Counted from the stretch's first letter, positions 1 to 6,155 are shown. The stretch is 10,462 bases of DNA from an uncultured Clostridia bacterium (GCA_947174215.1 CAMWIB010000026.1:1-10462); one strand, 5' to 3'. The notes: generated by a model not told the origin, from the sequence alone. Made by a program: numbers and translations.

Positions 1-649
1 TCCCGAATTTTCTGTTTCGGCTCTCGAATTCGTTTAGAATAACGTCAACGTCATCTTCTGTCATATCGCACCACAGCTTGTCAAGGAAGAACAACTCGCT
101 ATACGCCGCTTCATACAGCATAAAATTTGAGAGTCGTTTCTCTCCGCCAGTGCGAACAATCGCGTCGAGCGGCGGCAGAGTTCCGCTTGAAAGATTGCTT
201 TCAAACGTATCGAGCGTATAATCGCCGTGGTCGTAAGCAAGCTTTGCCGCGTGAATTATGTCATCTCTTGCACCGTAATTCAGGCAGATGTTGAGCGTCA
301 TACCCTCGTTATCCGCCGTATTGTACTCTACGAGTCTGACAGACTGCGCAACTTCATCGGGCAAGGAATCTATGTCGCCCATATAGATGACTTTATAGTT
401 GCCGTCATACGCCTTGTTGAACTTGATAATGACGTCGAATATTGCGGCAATTTCTTCTTGCGGACGGGCGTTGTTCTCTGTGGAAAACGCATAAACGGAA
501 ATGACTTCAACACCGCGCTTTGCGCACTGCGCGGCAACCTTCATCAACGCTTCAAGCCCTGCTTTATAGCCTTCAACGCGCGGCATACCGTGGGACACCG
601 CCCACCTGCCGTTGCCGTCCATAATAAATCCGATATGCCTTGGAGTCAT
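1..649 (-). CDS. uppS: Isoprenyl transferase (undecaprenyl diphosphate synthase), 3'-truncated by window edge
   Basis: Cytoplasmic or membrane-associated cis-prenyltransferase. It extends farnesyl diphosphate with isopentenyl diphosphate to undecaprenyl diphosphate, the lipid carrier for peptidoglycan and other wall polymers. 216 residues are visible, ending RNRKFG, which is close to the family C-terminus, so only a few codons are missing. The start ATG (647-649) overlaps the frr stop as TGATG, implying translational coupling. The family signature MDGNGRWA (residues 10-17) carries catalytic Asp11; YAFSTEN (53-59), RTGGEKRLSNF (166-176) and AYSEL (182-186) follow. Aligned by eye to E. coli UppS, most active-site residues are kept (D11, N13, R15, R24, S56, N59, R62, R166, R172, S174, E185). 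The usual His43 is Tyr28 and the usual Trp75 is Asn60. The segment between LNYGARDD and RTGGE is also short. Family assignment is sure; those substitutions are unusual. Confidence 0.95.
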   Translation of the reverse strand, partial: MTPRHIGFIMDGNGRWAVSHGMPRVEGYKAGLEALMKVAAQCAKRGVEVISVYAFSTENNARPQEEIAAIFDVIIKFNKAYDGNYKVIYMGDIDSLPDEVAQSVRLVEYNTADNEGMTLNICLNYGARDDIIHAAKLAYDHGDYTLDTFESNLSSGTLPPLDAIVRTGGEKRLSNFMLYEAAYSELFFLDKLWCDMTEDDVDVILNEFESRNRKFG

Positions 650-1224
650 CAGATTGAAAGAATCTCCTGTTCCTTTTCCTTGAAGAGCTTGTCAACCGTA
701 TCGACGTGCGCCGCAAGAGCCTTGTCGATATCAGCGGTGAAATGCTTCAAATCGTCCTCGGTGATGGTAGATGCCTTTTGCACCTTTTTAAGCTCGTCAA
801 TAGCGTCGCGGCGGGCGTTACGAAGAACAATCTTGCTTTCCTCAACCAAGGTCTTTGCCTCTTTAACCGTATTGCGGCGGCGCTCCTCGGTAAGCTCGGG
901 GAACACGAGGCGAATGACTATGCCGTCGTTGTTCGGCGTAATGCCGACGTTAGCGGCAAGGATAGCCTTCTCAATAGGTTTGAGCTGTGACTTGTCCCAC
1001 GGCGCAATTACGAGCAAACGCGCTTCGGGAACGGATATATTCGCCATATTGTGAACGGGCGTTGGTGTGCCGTAATAATCAACTATAACCTTGTCAAGAA
1101 TGTGCGGATTCGCTCTGCCCGCGCGCATACCGCGCAGTTCATTCTTGTAATTGTTCATTACCTTGTCGAATCTTTCATTCATTTCTTCAAAAATCAAATC
1201 TACTTCGTCTATGTTGTATGACAT
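649..1224 (-). CDS. frr: Ribosome recycling factor
   Basis: With EF-G, it splits the post-termination ribosome into subunits in the cytoplasm. 191 residues, close to the usual 185, co-linear with the family. MRAGRANP (34-41) comes near the N-terminus, then VDYYGTPTP, RLLVIAPWDKSQLKPIEKAI, NNDGIVIRL, PELTEERRR and LRNARRDAIDELKK, the conserved long helical-bundle segments. The start is set by a GGAGGT ribosome binding site (1229-1234) four bases before the ATG. It has its own promoter just upstream and overlaps uppS by one base, so frr-uppS form one unit. In most Firmicutes frr directly follows pyrH; here two opposite-strand genes lie between them. Confidence 0.97.
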   Translation of the reverse strand: MSYNIDEVDLIFEEMNERFDKVMNNYKNELRGMRAGRANPHILDKVIVDYYGTPTPVHNMANISVPEARLLVIAPWDKSQLKPIEKAILAANVGITPNNDGIVIRLVFPELTEERRRNTVKEAKTLVEESKIVLRNARRDAIDELKKVQKASTITEDDLKHFTADIDKALAAHVDTVDKLFKEKEQEILSI

Positions 1225-1228
1225 AACG

Positions 1229-1281
1229 ACCTCCGATAATTATGTTGCTTATATTATAACAAAAGTTTATTTATAAATCAA
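1229..1281 (-). promoter_or_regulatory. Promoter and ribosome binding site for frr-uppS
   Basis: Read on the minus strand: -35 TTGATT (1276-1281), 17-base spacer, perfect -10 TATAAT (1253-1258), predicted start near 1246, and GGAGGT at 1229-1234. This is a good SigA-type promoter giving a leader of about 22 bases. It explains how frr-uppS is expressed although cut off from pyrH by the inserted zinc-ribbon genes. Confidence 0.75.
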
Positions 1282-1331
1282 TAGTATATCGTATAAGTTT
1301 ATGACTCGTATGTGCATATATCGTGGGTTTG

Positions 1332-1347
1332 CACACATATATGTGTG
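1332..1347. promoter_or_regulatory. 16-bp perfect palindrome, candidate operator
   Basis: CACACATATATGTGTG reads the same on both strands. It ends 27 bases before the -10 of the zinc-ribbon gene pair and 51 bases beyond the frr -35, in the divergent intergenic region. An inverted TGTGCA / TGCACA pair (1311-1316 and 1330-1335) overlaps its left side. The place and symmetry fit binding by a dimeric regulator, but no regulator can be named and AT-rich palindromes can arise by chance. Confidence 0.4.
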
Positions 1348-1374
1348 TATGGTCGCAAAACGGCAATTCAAGTA

Positions 1375-1403
1375 TATAATTCAGTAAACATATTATAGGG
1401 AGG
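1375..1403 (+). promoter_or_regulatory. -10 element and ribosome binding site of the zinc-ribbon gene pair
   Basis: A perfect TATAAT (1375-1380) lies 31 bases before the ATG at 1412, and GGGAGG (1398-1403) sits eight bases before it. No TTGACA-like -35 is visible 15-19 bases upstream of the -10, so the promoter may need an activator, possibly at the palindrome at 1332-1347. Confidence 0.5.
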
Positions 1404-1411
1404 TTTTAGCT

Positions 1412-1771
1412 ATGTATTGTAATAATTGTGGTAGTCAAATTGATGATAATGCAGTTGTTTGCATTCACTGCGGCGCGGCAACGCCCAACGCTCAAAAGCA
1501 ACAGGAAGCTGCACCCAAGCAGTCAAACACAATTGCTCTTGTCGGCTTCGTGTTTTCTTTCATTATGCCGCTTATAGGTCTTATCTGCTCTATCATCGGC
1601 TTGAAGCATGCACCTCAATACAACGGTAACGGAAAGGGATTTGCTATTGCAGGTATAATCATCAGCGCATTGTACTTTGTAATTTTGCTGATTGTCATTA
1701 TCGTTACAGTTGCAGTTATCGGCGAGGCAGCAGATTCATTGAGTGGCACATACTATGCCATATTTGCTTAA
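1412..1771 (+). CDS. Zinc-ribbon, two-helix membrane protein (DUF4190-like), copy 1
   Basis: 119 residues, function unknown. The N-terminus is a zinc ribbon with Cys3, Cys6, Cys17 and Cys20 (CxxC-x10-CxxC), typical of the small zinc_ribbon_2 family. A polar Gln/Ala/Pro-rich linker (22-39) follows, then two hydrophobic helices (about 41-64 and 77-104). Between the helices is the NGNGKGFAIAGII stretch (71-83) characteristic of DUF4190 proteins. The predicted layout is a cytoplasmic zinc knuckle tethered to a helical hairpin in the membrane. It starts at ATG with a good ribosome binding site and is followed 13 bases later by a paralogue. It lies on the strand opposite to pyrH and frr, inside a normally compact translation cluster, which points to later insertion. 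Such proteins are common in Firmicutes as uncharacterised membrane proteins; a regulatory or scaffolding role is only a guess. Confidence 0.88.
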   Translation: MYCNNCGSQIDDNAVVCIHCGAATPNAQKQQEAAPKQSNTIALVGFVFSFIMPLIGLICSIIGLKHAPQYNGNGKGFAIAGIIISALYFVILLIVIIVTVAVIGEAADSLSGTYYAIFA

Positions 1772-1784
1772 TTAGAGGTTTGAT

Positions 1785-2129
1785 ATGTATTGCAAAAATT
1801 GCGGAAATGAAATCAATCAGAATGCAGTAGTATGTATTCATTGCGGTTGCGCGGTGGAACAGCAAAAGCCTGCGACTGAGGCGCAAAAGACAAACGTGCT
1901 TGGCATAATAGGCTTTGTGCTTGCATTCATTGTGCCGCTCGCAGGTCTTATCTGCTCTATCATCGGATACAAGCGCGCCGACCGTGACTATAACGGTAAC
2001 TGCAAAGGGCTTGCGCTTGCAGGCACGATAATAAGTGCAATAAGTCTTGCGATATCAGTTGCTGTTGCAATTTGGGGAATAGCATCTTGGATTGTTTTGT
2101 GGACCACTATCACTGCTCCCCTTTATTGA
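1785..2129 (+). CDS. Zinc-ribbon, two-helix membrane protein (DUF4190-like), copy 2
   Basis: 114 residues, clearly a paralogue of the preceding gene. It has the same MYCxNCG start, the same Cys3/6/17/20 ribbon, the same NAVVCIHCG block, a linker, a first helix (about 38-61), the NGNCKGLALAG loop motif (70-80) and a second helix (about 76-105). It lacks the acidic end of copy 1 and ends in an aromatic/hydrophobic stretch (SWIVLWTTITAPLY). AGAGG at 1774-1778, six bases before the ATG, gives it its own ribosome binding site. The 13-base gap and the shared terminator downstream indicate co-transcription with copy 1. A 24-base stretch is identical in both genes (1576-1599 and 1943-1966), which supports tandem duplication. 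Function unknown; two copies could form a heterodimer. Confidence 0.87.
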   Translation: MYCKNCGNEINQNAVVCIHCGCAVEQQKPATEAQKTNVLGIIGFVLAFIVPLAGLICSIIGYKRADRDYNGNCKGLALAGTIISAISLAISVAVAIWGIASWIVLWTTITAPLY

Positions 2130-2154
2130 TTCAAAAAATTGAATTTAGCAAAAG

Positions 2155-2189
2155 AAAAATAAACGCTCCGATGTGGAGCGTTTATTTTT
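2155..2189. terminator. Bidirectional intrinsic terminator between zinc-ribbon genes and pyrH
   Basis: A 15-base stem (2155-2169 with 2175-2189) has a GC-rich core CGCTCC / GGAGCG and the 5-base loop GATGT. It is flanked by A-runs on the left and T-runs on the right, so it works in both directions. It lies between the convergent ends of the zinc-ribbon pair (2129) and pyrH (2232) and can serve both. Confidence 0.92.
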
Positions 2190-2231
2190 TTGATTATCAT
2201 TTCAAACTATAAAATAATCAGACAAAATATA

Positions 2232-2978
2232 TTACTTGCCGATATACGAGCCTATTTTCTCGCCGCAGACAGCTTTTCTGATGCTGTCGTCCTCCATAAG
2301 ACTGAATGCAATGATTGGCACGTTGTTGTCCATACACATCGTGATTGCCGTCGTATCCATCGCTTTAAGACCGAGGGAGATAACCTGCATATATGTGAGC
2401 TTGTCAAACTTCTTTGCGTCCTTGTTCGTCTTGGGGTCGCTGTCGTAAACGCCGTCAACGTTCTTTGCAAGAAGGAGCGCATCTGCACCGATTTCACATG
2501 CACGCAACGCCGCGCCTGTATCCGTTGAGAAATACGGATTGCCCGTGCCGCAGGCAAATATAACGATTCTGCCCTTTTCAAAATGGCGTATCGCCTTGCG
2601 AAGAATGTACGGCTCTGCGACTTGCGTAATCGTAAGCGCAGTCTGAACGCGTACGGGAATGTCGTGCTGTTCAAGCCTATCTTGTATAGCAAGCGCGTTC
2701 ATTATTGTCGCAAGCATACCCATATGGTCGGCAGTAGTTCTGTTCATCTTCTCGTCAGCCTGTCTGCCGCGCCAGAAGTTGCCACCGCCAATCACTATCG
2801 CAATCTCTACGCCCATCTTTCTTATCCCCGCAATCTGTTCGCAGACAAAGTCGAGCTTGTGCATATCGATACCCATACCGTTGCTTCCTGCAAGCGCCTC
2901 ACCAGACAACTTTACAACGACTCTTTTGTACTTAACGCTCGGGTCAAGCGGAAAAATCTCATTTTGAAAATCAGCCAT
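2232..2978 (-). CDS. pyrH: Uridylate (UMP) kinase
   Basis: Cytoplasmic, hexameric amino-acid-kinase-fold enzyme that phosphorylates UMP to UDP with ATP. It supplies all pyrimidine nucleotides and the UDP for cell wall sugars. 248 residues; the family is about 240. Visible motifs: VVKLSGEAL (21-29, catalytic Lys23), [10 protein letters not shown] (62-71), [17 protein letters not shown] (84-100), [11 protein letters not shown] (144-154), VDGVYDSDP (174-182) and [11 protein letters not shown] (215-225). The start is the ATG at 2976-2978, six bases after a GAGG site (2985-2988 within GAGGTG). The reading frame also offers a TTG four codons upstream, but that codon overlaps the ribosome binding site. 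It is separated from tsf by a terminator, so it probably has its own promoter, which I could not resolve in the AT-rich gap. Confidence 0.97.
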   Translation of the reverse strand: MADFQNEIFPLDPSVKYKRVVVKLSGEALAGSNGMGIDMHKLDFVCEQIAGIRKMGVEIAIVIGGGNFWRGRQADEKMNRTTADHMGMLATIMNALAIQDRLEQHDIPVRVQTALTITQVAEPYILRKAIRHFEKGRIVIFACGTGNPYFSTDTGAALRACEIGADALLLAKNVDGVYDSDPKTNKDAKKFDKLTYMQVISLGLKAMDTTAITMCMDNNVPIIAFSLMEDDSIRKAVCGEKIGSYIGK

Positions 2979-3054
2979 ATTACACCTCAAAACGTATATC
3001 TATCGTATTATTTTCAGTTTTTTTATTTACATTTCAAATTGCAAATACCAGTAT

Positions 3055-3077
3055 GCATAATTTGCTTTGCATTATGC
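3055..3077. other. Short inverted repeat in the tsf-pyrH gap
   Basis: GCATAAT (3055-3061) pairs with ATTATGC (3071-3077) around a 9-base loop. It lies in the 175-base space upstream of pyrH, beyond the tsf terminator. The stem is AT-rich and has no T-run, so it is not a convincing terminator; it could be part of the pyrH control region or chance. Confidence 0.3.
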
Positions 3078-3117
3078 TCAACAATGTTTTGCAATTATCA
3101 ACGTAAATTGTGCATAA

Positions 3118-3144
3118 AAAAAGGAATGACAAGCATTCCTTTTT
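3118..3144 (-). terminator. Intrinsic terminator after tsf
   Basis: An 11-base stem (3118-3128 with 3134-3144), core GGAATG / CATTCC, loop ACAAG. On the minus strand it is followed by a run of T (3122 down to 3116). It lies ten bases past the tsf stop, so the rpsB-tsf transcript largely ends here rather than running into pyrH. Confidence 0.85.
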
Positions 3145-3153
3145 CGAAGTTGC

Positions 3154-4026
3154 TTATTTCTTCAAACCTGCCTGAGCCATAACCTCGCCGACGAAGTCGT
3201 CTTCTCTCTTCTGCAAGCCCTCGCCCATTGCGTAACGGACGAAGCGAACAATCTTAACGTCGCCGTTGTTTTTGAGGTATTGAGAGATGGTCAAATCGCC
3301 GTTCTTTACGAACACCTGCTCCGTAAGGCAAACTTCCTTGTAGAACTTATTGATTCTACCGACGAGCATCTTCTCGATGATTGCTTCGGGCTTGGGGTTA
3401 TCCTCGTTGAGAGCCTGAGCTTTGAGAATCTCTCTCTCGTGTTCAACGTCTGCGGCGGGAACTTCATCTCTCGTAACGTACTGAGCGTTCGCGGCAGCAA
3501 TTTGAAGTGCTACGTCGTGAATGACTTCTGCACTTGCGCCGTTGCTTGCTTCAACCATAACGCCAATTTTACCACCCATATGAATGTAGGTGTCAACCGC
3601 GGTGTTGTTTGATTCGTACACTGTGAAGCGGCGGATAGAAAGCTTCTCGCCCATCTTCATAACGTACTCGTTGGTGACAGGTTGCATAGCCGCAACTACG
3701 TCTGCAACTGTTGCAGTCGTGTTGTCGAGAATATAATCGGCAACCTTAGAAACATATTCCTTAAATACGGGACCGCCTGCAACGAAGTCAGACTCGCAGT
3801 TGACTTCAACGAGAACGTACTTGCCGTTCTTGTTAGCCGCAAATACGATACCTTCTGCCGCGATACGTGCTTCCTTCTTAGCGGCTTGGGCAATGCCCTT
3901 TTCGCGCAAGAAGTCGATAGCCTTCTCCATATCGCCGTCGGTAGCTACGAGAGCCTTTTTGCAATCCATCATGCCAACGCCTGTGCGCTGACGCAATTCC
4001 ATAACGTCTTTACTTGTAAATGCCAT
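3154..4026 (-). CDS. tsf: Elongation factor Ts
   Basis: Guanine nucleotide exchange factor that releases GDP from EF-Tu so it can reload with GTP. 290 residues, usual length for the family. An N-terminal UBA-like domain (about 1-50, with LRQRTGVGMMDCKKAL at 11-26) is followed by the core with VNCESDFVA (75-83), which corresponds to the EF-Tu-contacting TDFV motif, here with Ser in place of Thr. The later blocks IGVMVEA, IHDVALQIAA and EVCLTEQVFVKNGDLTI are also typical. The start ATG is preceded by AGGAGA at good distance. It follows rpsB after 36 bases, the classic pairing, and is closed by a terminator. Confidence 0.97.
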   Translation of the reverse strand: MAFTSKDVMELRQRTGVGMMDCKKALVATDGDMEKAIDFLREKGIAQAAKKEARIAAEGIVFAANKNGKYVLVEVNCESDFVAGGPVFKEYVSKVADYILDNTTATVADVVAAMQPVTNEYVMKMGEKLSIRRFTVYESNNTAVDTYIHMGGKIGVMVEASNGASAEVIHDVALQIAAANAQYVTRDEVPAADVEHEREILKAQALNEDNPKPEAIIEKMLVGRINKFYKEVCLTEQVFVKNGDLTISQYLKNNGDVKIVRFVRYAMGEGLQKREDDFVGEVMAQAGLKK

Positions 4027-4062
4027 AATAATTCTCCTATTATATCAGCAGTGCTAAGCCTA

Positions 4063-4908
4063 TTAGTTTTCCTCAGCTTCTTTTTCAGCAATAGCCTTTT
4101 CGAGAGCTTCTTCGGGAGTGAGAGGTTGAGCGGGAGCCTCTTCCTTTACGGGTTCAGCCTTGATAATCTCTTCCATCGTTTCGGGAGCGGACTCTTCTTC
4201 GACAGCCTTAGGAGCTACGAAGGACTCACCTTGCTTTGCTTCAATGACAGCGTCAGCCATAAGTGACGCAAAGAGCTGAATTGCACGGATAGCGTCGTCG
4301 TTGCCGGGGATAACGTAATCGACAAGGTCGGGGTCGCAGTTGGTATCGACAACAGCTACGATTGGGATGTTCAGCTTGCGAGCTTCGTTGACAGCGTTCT
4401 CTTCTTTTTTGAGGTCAACGACGAAGAGGCAGCCGGGAAGATTGCGCATATTCTTGATACCGCCGAGGTTCTTCTCCAAATCGTCGCGCTCTTTTTTGAG
4501 TTTGGAAACTTCCTTCTTGGGAAGAAGCTCGAACTGTCCGATAAGCTCCATTTGGTTAATCTTGTTCAAGCGGTCAATTCTCGTGCGAATCGTCTTGAAG
4601 TTGGTGAGCGTACCACCAAGCCATCTCTGGTTGATATAGTACATATCACAACGCTGTGCTTCTTGCTTAATTGCATCCTGCGCTTGCTTCTTCGTGCCTA
4701 CGAAAAGCACTGACTTGCCCTCTTGCGCAACGCTCTTTACGAACTGATACGCGGCTTCCACGTGGTCAACCGAAATTTGAAGGTCGATGATGTGAATGTC
4801 GTTTCTTGTTGCGTAGATGTACTTGCTCATTTTCGGATTCCAGCGCTTTGTCTGATGTCCGAAGTGTACGCCTGCTTCGAGCAGGGCTTTCATTGATGTG
4901 ACGGCCAT
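4063..4908 (-). CDS. rpsB: 30S ribosomal protein S2
   Basis: Structural protein of the small ribosomal subunit, assembled late and bridging head and body. 281 residues. Visible signatures: [20 protein letters not shown] (6-25), FVGTKKQA (69-76), [17 protein letters not shown] (91-107), [17 protein letters not shown] (157-173), and [30 protein letters not shown] across 181-210. The C-terminus (about 225-281) is a Glu/Ala/Pro-rich acidic tail, variable in length in the family. The start ATG (4906-4908) follows AGGAGG (4916-4921) by seven bases. The frame stays open up to a GTG at 4941, but that part is leader RNA. The gene ends in tandem stops, TAATAG. It leads the rpsB-tsf operon. Confidence 0.97.
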   Translation of the reverse strand: MAVTSMKALLEAGVHFGHQTKRWNPKMSKYIYATRNDIHIIDLQISVDHVEAAYQFVKSVAQEGKSVLFVGTKKQAQDAIKQEAQRCDMYYINQRWLGGTLTNFKTIRTRIDRLNKINQMELIGQFELLPKKEVSKLKKERDDLEKNLGGIKNMRNLPGCLFVVDLKKEENAVNEARKLNIPIVAVVDTNCDPDLVDYVIPGNDDAIRAIQLFASLMADAVIEAKQGESFVAPKAVEEESAPETMEEIIKAEPVKEEAPAQPLTPEEALEKAIAEKEAEEN

Positions 4909-5000
4909 TTTAGGTCCTCCTAATTTGTTTTTACCTCCCACGGCTTCGACGTCCGAGCTACCTTTCGGAACAACACGGACTCCACCGAGGTGTGCGGTCG
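4909..5000 (-). promoter_or_regulatory. Structured 5' leader of rpsB, candidate S2 autoregulatory RNA
   Basis: About 92 bases lie between the predicted transcription start and the rpsB ATG, GC-richer than the flanks. On the minus strand an outer helix pairs ACCUC (4987-4991) with GAGGU (4933-4937), continued by GGU (4984-4986) with GCC (4942-4944). Inside it GUCCG (4976-4980) pairs with CGGAC (4951-4955), enclosing a CC-GAAA-GG hairpin (GAAA at 4963-4966). The outer 3' strand is a Shine-Dalgarno-like GGGAGG upstream of the true site (4916-4921). S2 represses rpsB-tsf through its 5' leader in E. coli; that this leader acts the same way is inference from position and folding. I cannot assign it to a named RNA family by eye. 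Confidence 0.5.
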
Positions 5001-5006
5001 ATTGGA

Positions 5007-5035
5007 ATTATATATTATATAGAAATATTTTGCAA
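5007..5035 (-). promoter_or_regulatory. Promoter of rpsB-tsf
   Basis: Read on the minus strand: -35 TTGCAA (5030-5035), 17-base spacer, -10 TATAAT (5007-5012); a second overlapping TATAAT lies in the spacer. Predicted start is near 5000. A strong SigA-type promoter, as expected for a ribosomal protein operon. Confidence 0.8.
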
Positions 5036-5128
5036 ATAAAATAACGTATATTTATAGAAAATTTTTCTGCAAATTCAAAATTATTTATGCCGCTCCGTCA
5101 AGTTGGCAATTGATAGCGTTCACAAATA

Positions 5129-5173
5129 CAAAAGCTCCATATTTTGACGGTAATCAAATTTGCGGAGCTTTTG
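5129..5173 (-). terminator. Probable terminator after the DUF1292 gene
   Basis: A 10-base stem CAAAAGCTCC / GGAGCTTTTG (5129-5138 with 5164-5173) encloses 25 bases that can form a small inner TTTGA / TCAAA helix. It sits 24 bases past the DUF1292 stop and before the rpsB promoter. The T-run on the minus strand is short and interrupted, so it may be a weak terminator. Confidence 0.5.
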
Positions 5174-5197
5174 CAAAATCAAGGTTTAATTTCTTAA

Positions 5198-5563
5198 TTA
5201 GTCCTCGTCGTGATGATGACAACAGTCGCAGTGACCGTCGTGACAGCCGCCGCACTCTTCTTCATCCTCGCATGCTTCGAGTTCAGCCATAAACTCGTTG
5301 AACACCTTTTCGAGTTGATTCTCGTCCTCGATAGGCGCAAACGTATCGTTGCCGTCCTCGTCCTCTACAATCTCGTAAATAAGCACTTCATCCTCAGCGA
5401 TATCGTCGAGCTTCTCGACAGGCTTCATAACGATATACCACTTGTCGTCTACGTCAAGCGTTGCGAGATGATAGAACTCCTCATCCTTATCAGTTGCTTC
5501 ATTGTGCAGTACGATGATATCATCGTCCTCTTCAAAATTTTCATCTTTAATTTCGTCTACCAT
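5198..5563 (-). CDS. DUF1292 protein with Cys/His-rich tail (YrzB-like)
   Basis: 121 residues, strongly acidic, function unknown. The core matches the DUF1292 (YrzB) pattern: an acidic N-terminus, then DDDIIVLHNEATDKDEEFYHLATLD, WYIVMKPVE, EDEVLIYEIVEDEDG and an end of the type LEKVFNEFMAEL. From about residue 98 a tail begins that packs six Cys and five His into some two dozen residues (ACEDEEECGGC, then HDGHCDCCHHHDED), so it probably binds a metal. The start ATG (5561-5563) follows AAGGAG (5571-5576) by seven bases; the frame runs further upstream but without a matching site. It follows ruvX by 82 bases, the same neighbour order as yrrK-yrzB in Bacillus, and has an internal promoter. Confidence 0.88.
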   Translation of the reverse strand: MVDEIKDENFEEDDDIIVLHNEATDKDEEFYHLATLDVDDKWYIVMKPVEKLDDIAEDEVLIYEIVEDEDGNDTFAPIEDENQLEKVFNEFMAELEACEDEEECGGCHDGHCDCCHHHDED

Positions 5564-5579
5564 AGTGTAACTCCTTGTA

Positions 5580-5632
5580 TGGGCTTTGCCCACTTGATAC
5601 TTTGATAATAACATATTTTTTGCGATTTGCAA
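5580..5632 (-). promoter_or_regulatory. Promoter and leader hairpin of the DUF1292 gene
   Basis: On the minus strand: -35 TTGCAA (5627-5632), 16-base spacer, extended -10 TGTTATTAT (TATTAT at 5605-5610), start near 5598. A tight hairpin TGGGC-AAA-GCCCA (5580-5592) follows within the short leader, four bases before the AAGGAG site (5571-5576). The -35 lies 14 bases past the ruvX stop, so the DUF1292 gene can be expressed apart from ruvX. Confidence 0.55.
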
Positions 5633-5645
5633 GCAAAATATCCGT

Positions 5646-6071
5646 TTATCCTCTGTGACTGTCGAGATATGCCTGCAAAATTATCGTAGCGGCAACCTTA
5701 TCTATAACCTGTTTGCGCTTTTCGCGGCGGACGTCCGCGCTTATAAGCATACGCTCGGCGGATACGGTCGTCAGCCTCTCGTCCTGATAATATACGGGGA
5801 TACCCGAAGCCTCTTTGAGCATATCGCCGAATTCACGCGTTATCGTCACCCTGTCGCCCTCGGTGCCGTCCATATTCTTTGGCAAACCGAGAACGAACGC
5901 GTCCGCATCCTCGCGCTTTGCATACTCGCAAAAGTATTTTATGTCAGCGGCGATATCGCCCTTTTTGCGCACATACGTTTCCCTCGGGTTCGCGGCTATT
6001 CCAAGCAGGTCGCTAACCGCAACGCCTATTCTTACGTCGCCGACGTCAAGTCCGATTTTGTGTTTTTGCAT
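5646..6071 (-). CDS. ruvX: RuvX/YqgF family RNase H-fold nuclease
   Basis: A small protein of the Holliday-junction-resolvase-like RNase H fold; in E. coli YqgF is tied to 16S rRNA 5'-end maturation, and other homologues have been assayed as resolvases. 141 residues, normal length. Conserved acidic residues are visible: GLDVGDVRIGVAVSD (7-21, Asp9), FVLGLPKNMDGTEG (59-72), QDERLTTVSAE (96-106, Glu98) and DKVAATIILQAYLD (124-137, Asp124). GAGGAA, ending five bases before the ATG, sets the start. It precedes the DUF1292 gene as in other Firmicutes. No clear promoter is visible in the 135-base gap upstream. Confidence 0.95.
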   Translation of the reverse strand: MQKHKIGLDVGDVRIGVAVSDLLGIAANPRETYVRKKGDIAADIKYFCEYAKREDADAFVLGLPKNMDGTEGDRVTITREFGDMLKEASGIPVYYQDERLTTVSAERMLISADVRREKRKQVIDKVAATIILQAYLDSHRG

Positions 6072-6127
6072 ATTGTTTCCTCTTGATTCCTCTATTTTTC
6101 TCTTGCTTTACTCAAAGGTTTGATATG

Positions 6128-6155
6128 AAAATCAGACGTTATATATCTGATTTTT
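6128..6155. terminator. Intrinsic terminator after the ABC permease gene
   Basis: A nine-base stem AAAATCAGA / TCTGATTTT (6128-6136 with 6146-6154) with a 9-base loop is flanked by T-runs on both strands. It lies 52 bases past the permease stop and before ruvX, and so ends the ABC transporter transcript. It could also act in the reverse direction. Confidence 0.75.

Noticed and set aside
227..1054. Long plus-strand open frame opposite uppS and frr
   Set aside because: It lies fully antisense to two well-recognised genes, has no ribosome binding site and no family resemblance; such shadow frames are expected here.
2130..2144. Small AT-rich hairpin right after the second zinc-ribbon gene
   Set aside because: Weak six-base AT stem; the strong terminator at 2155-2189 explains the region.
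2583..3182. Plus-strand open frame opposite pyrH running through the tsf-pyrH gap
   Set aside because: It crosses the tsf terminator and the 3' end of tsf, and shows no known motifs or start signal.
3682..4266. Plus-strand open frame opposite tsf and rpsB
   Set aside because: Low-complexity, Phe/Ser-rich translation of the antisense of the acidic S2 tail; no independent evidence for coding.
4909..4941. Upstream GTG in frame with rpsB, preceded by no good ribosome binding site
   Set aside because: Homology of S2 begins at the ATG at 4908, and the AGGAGG at 4916-4921 fits that start; the upstream codons are leader RNA.
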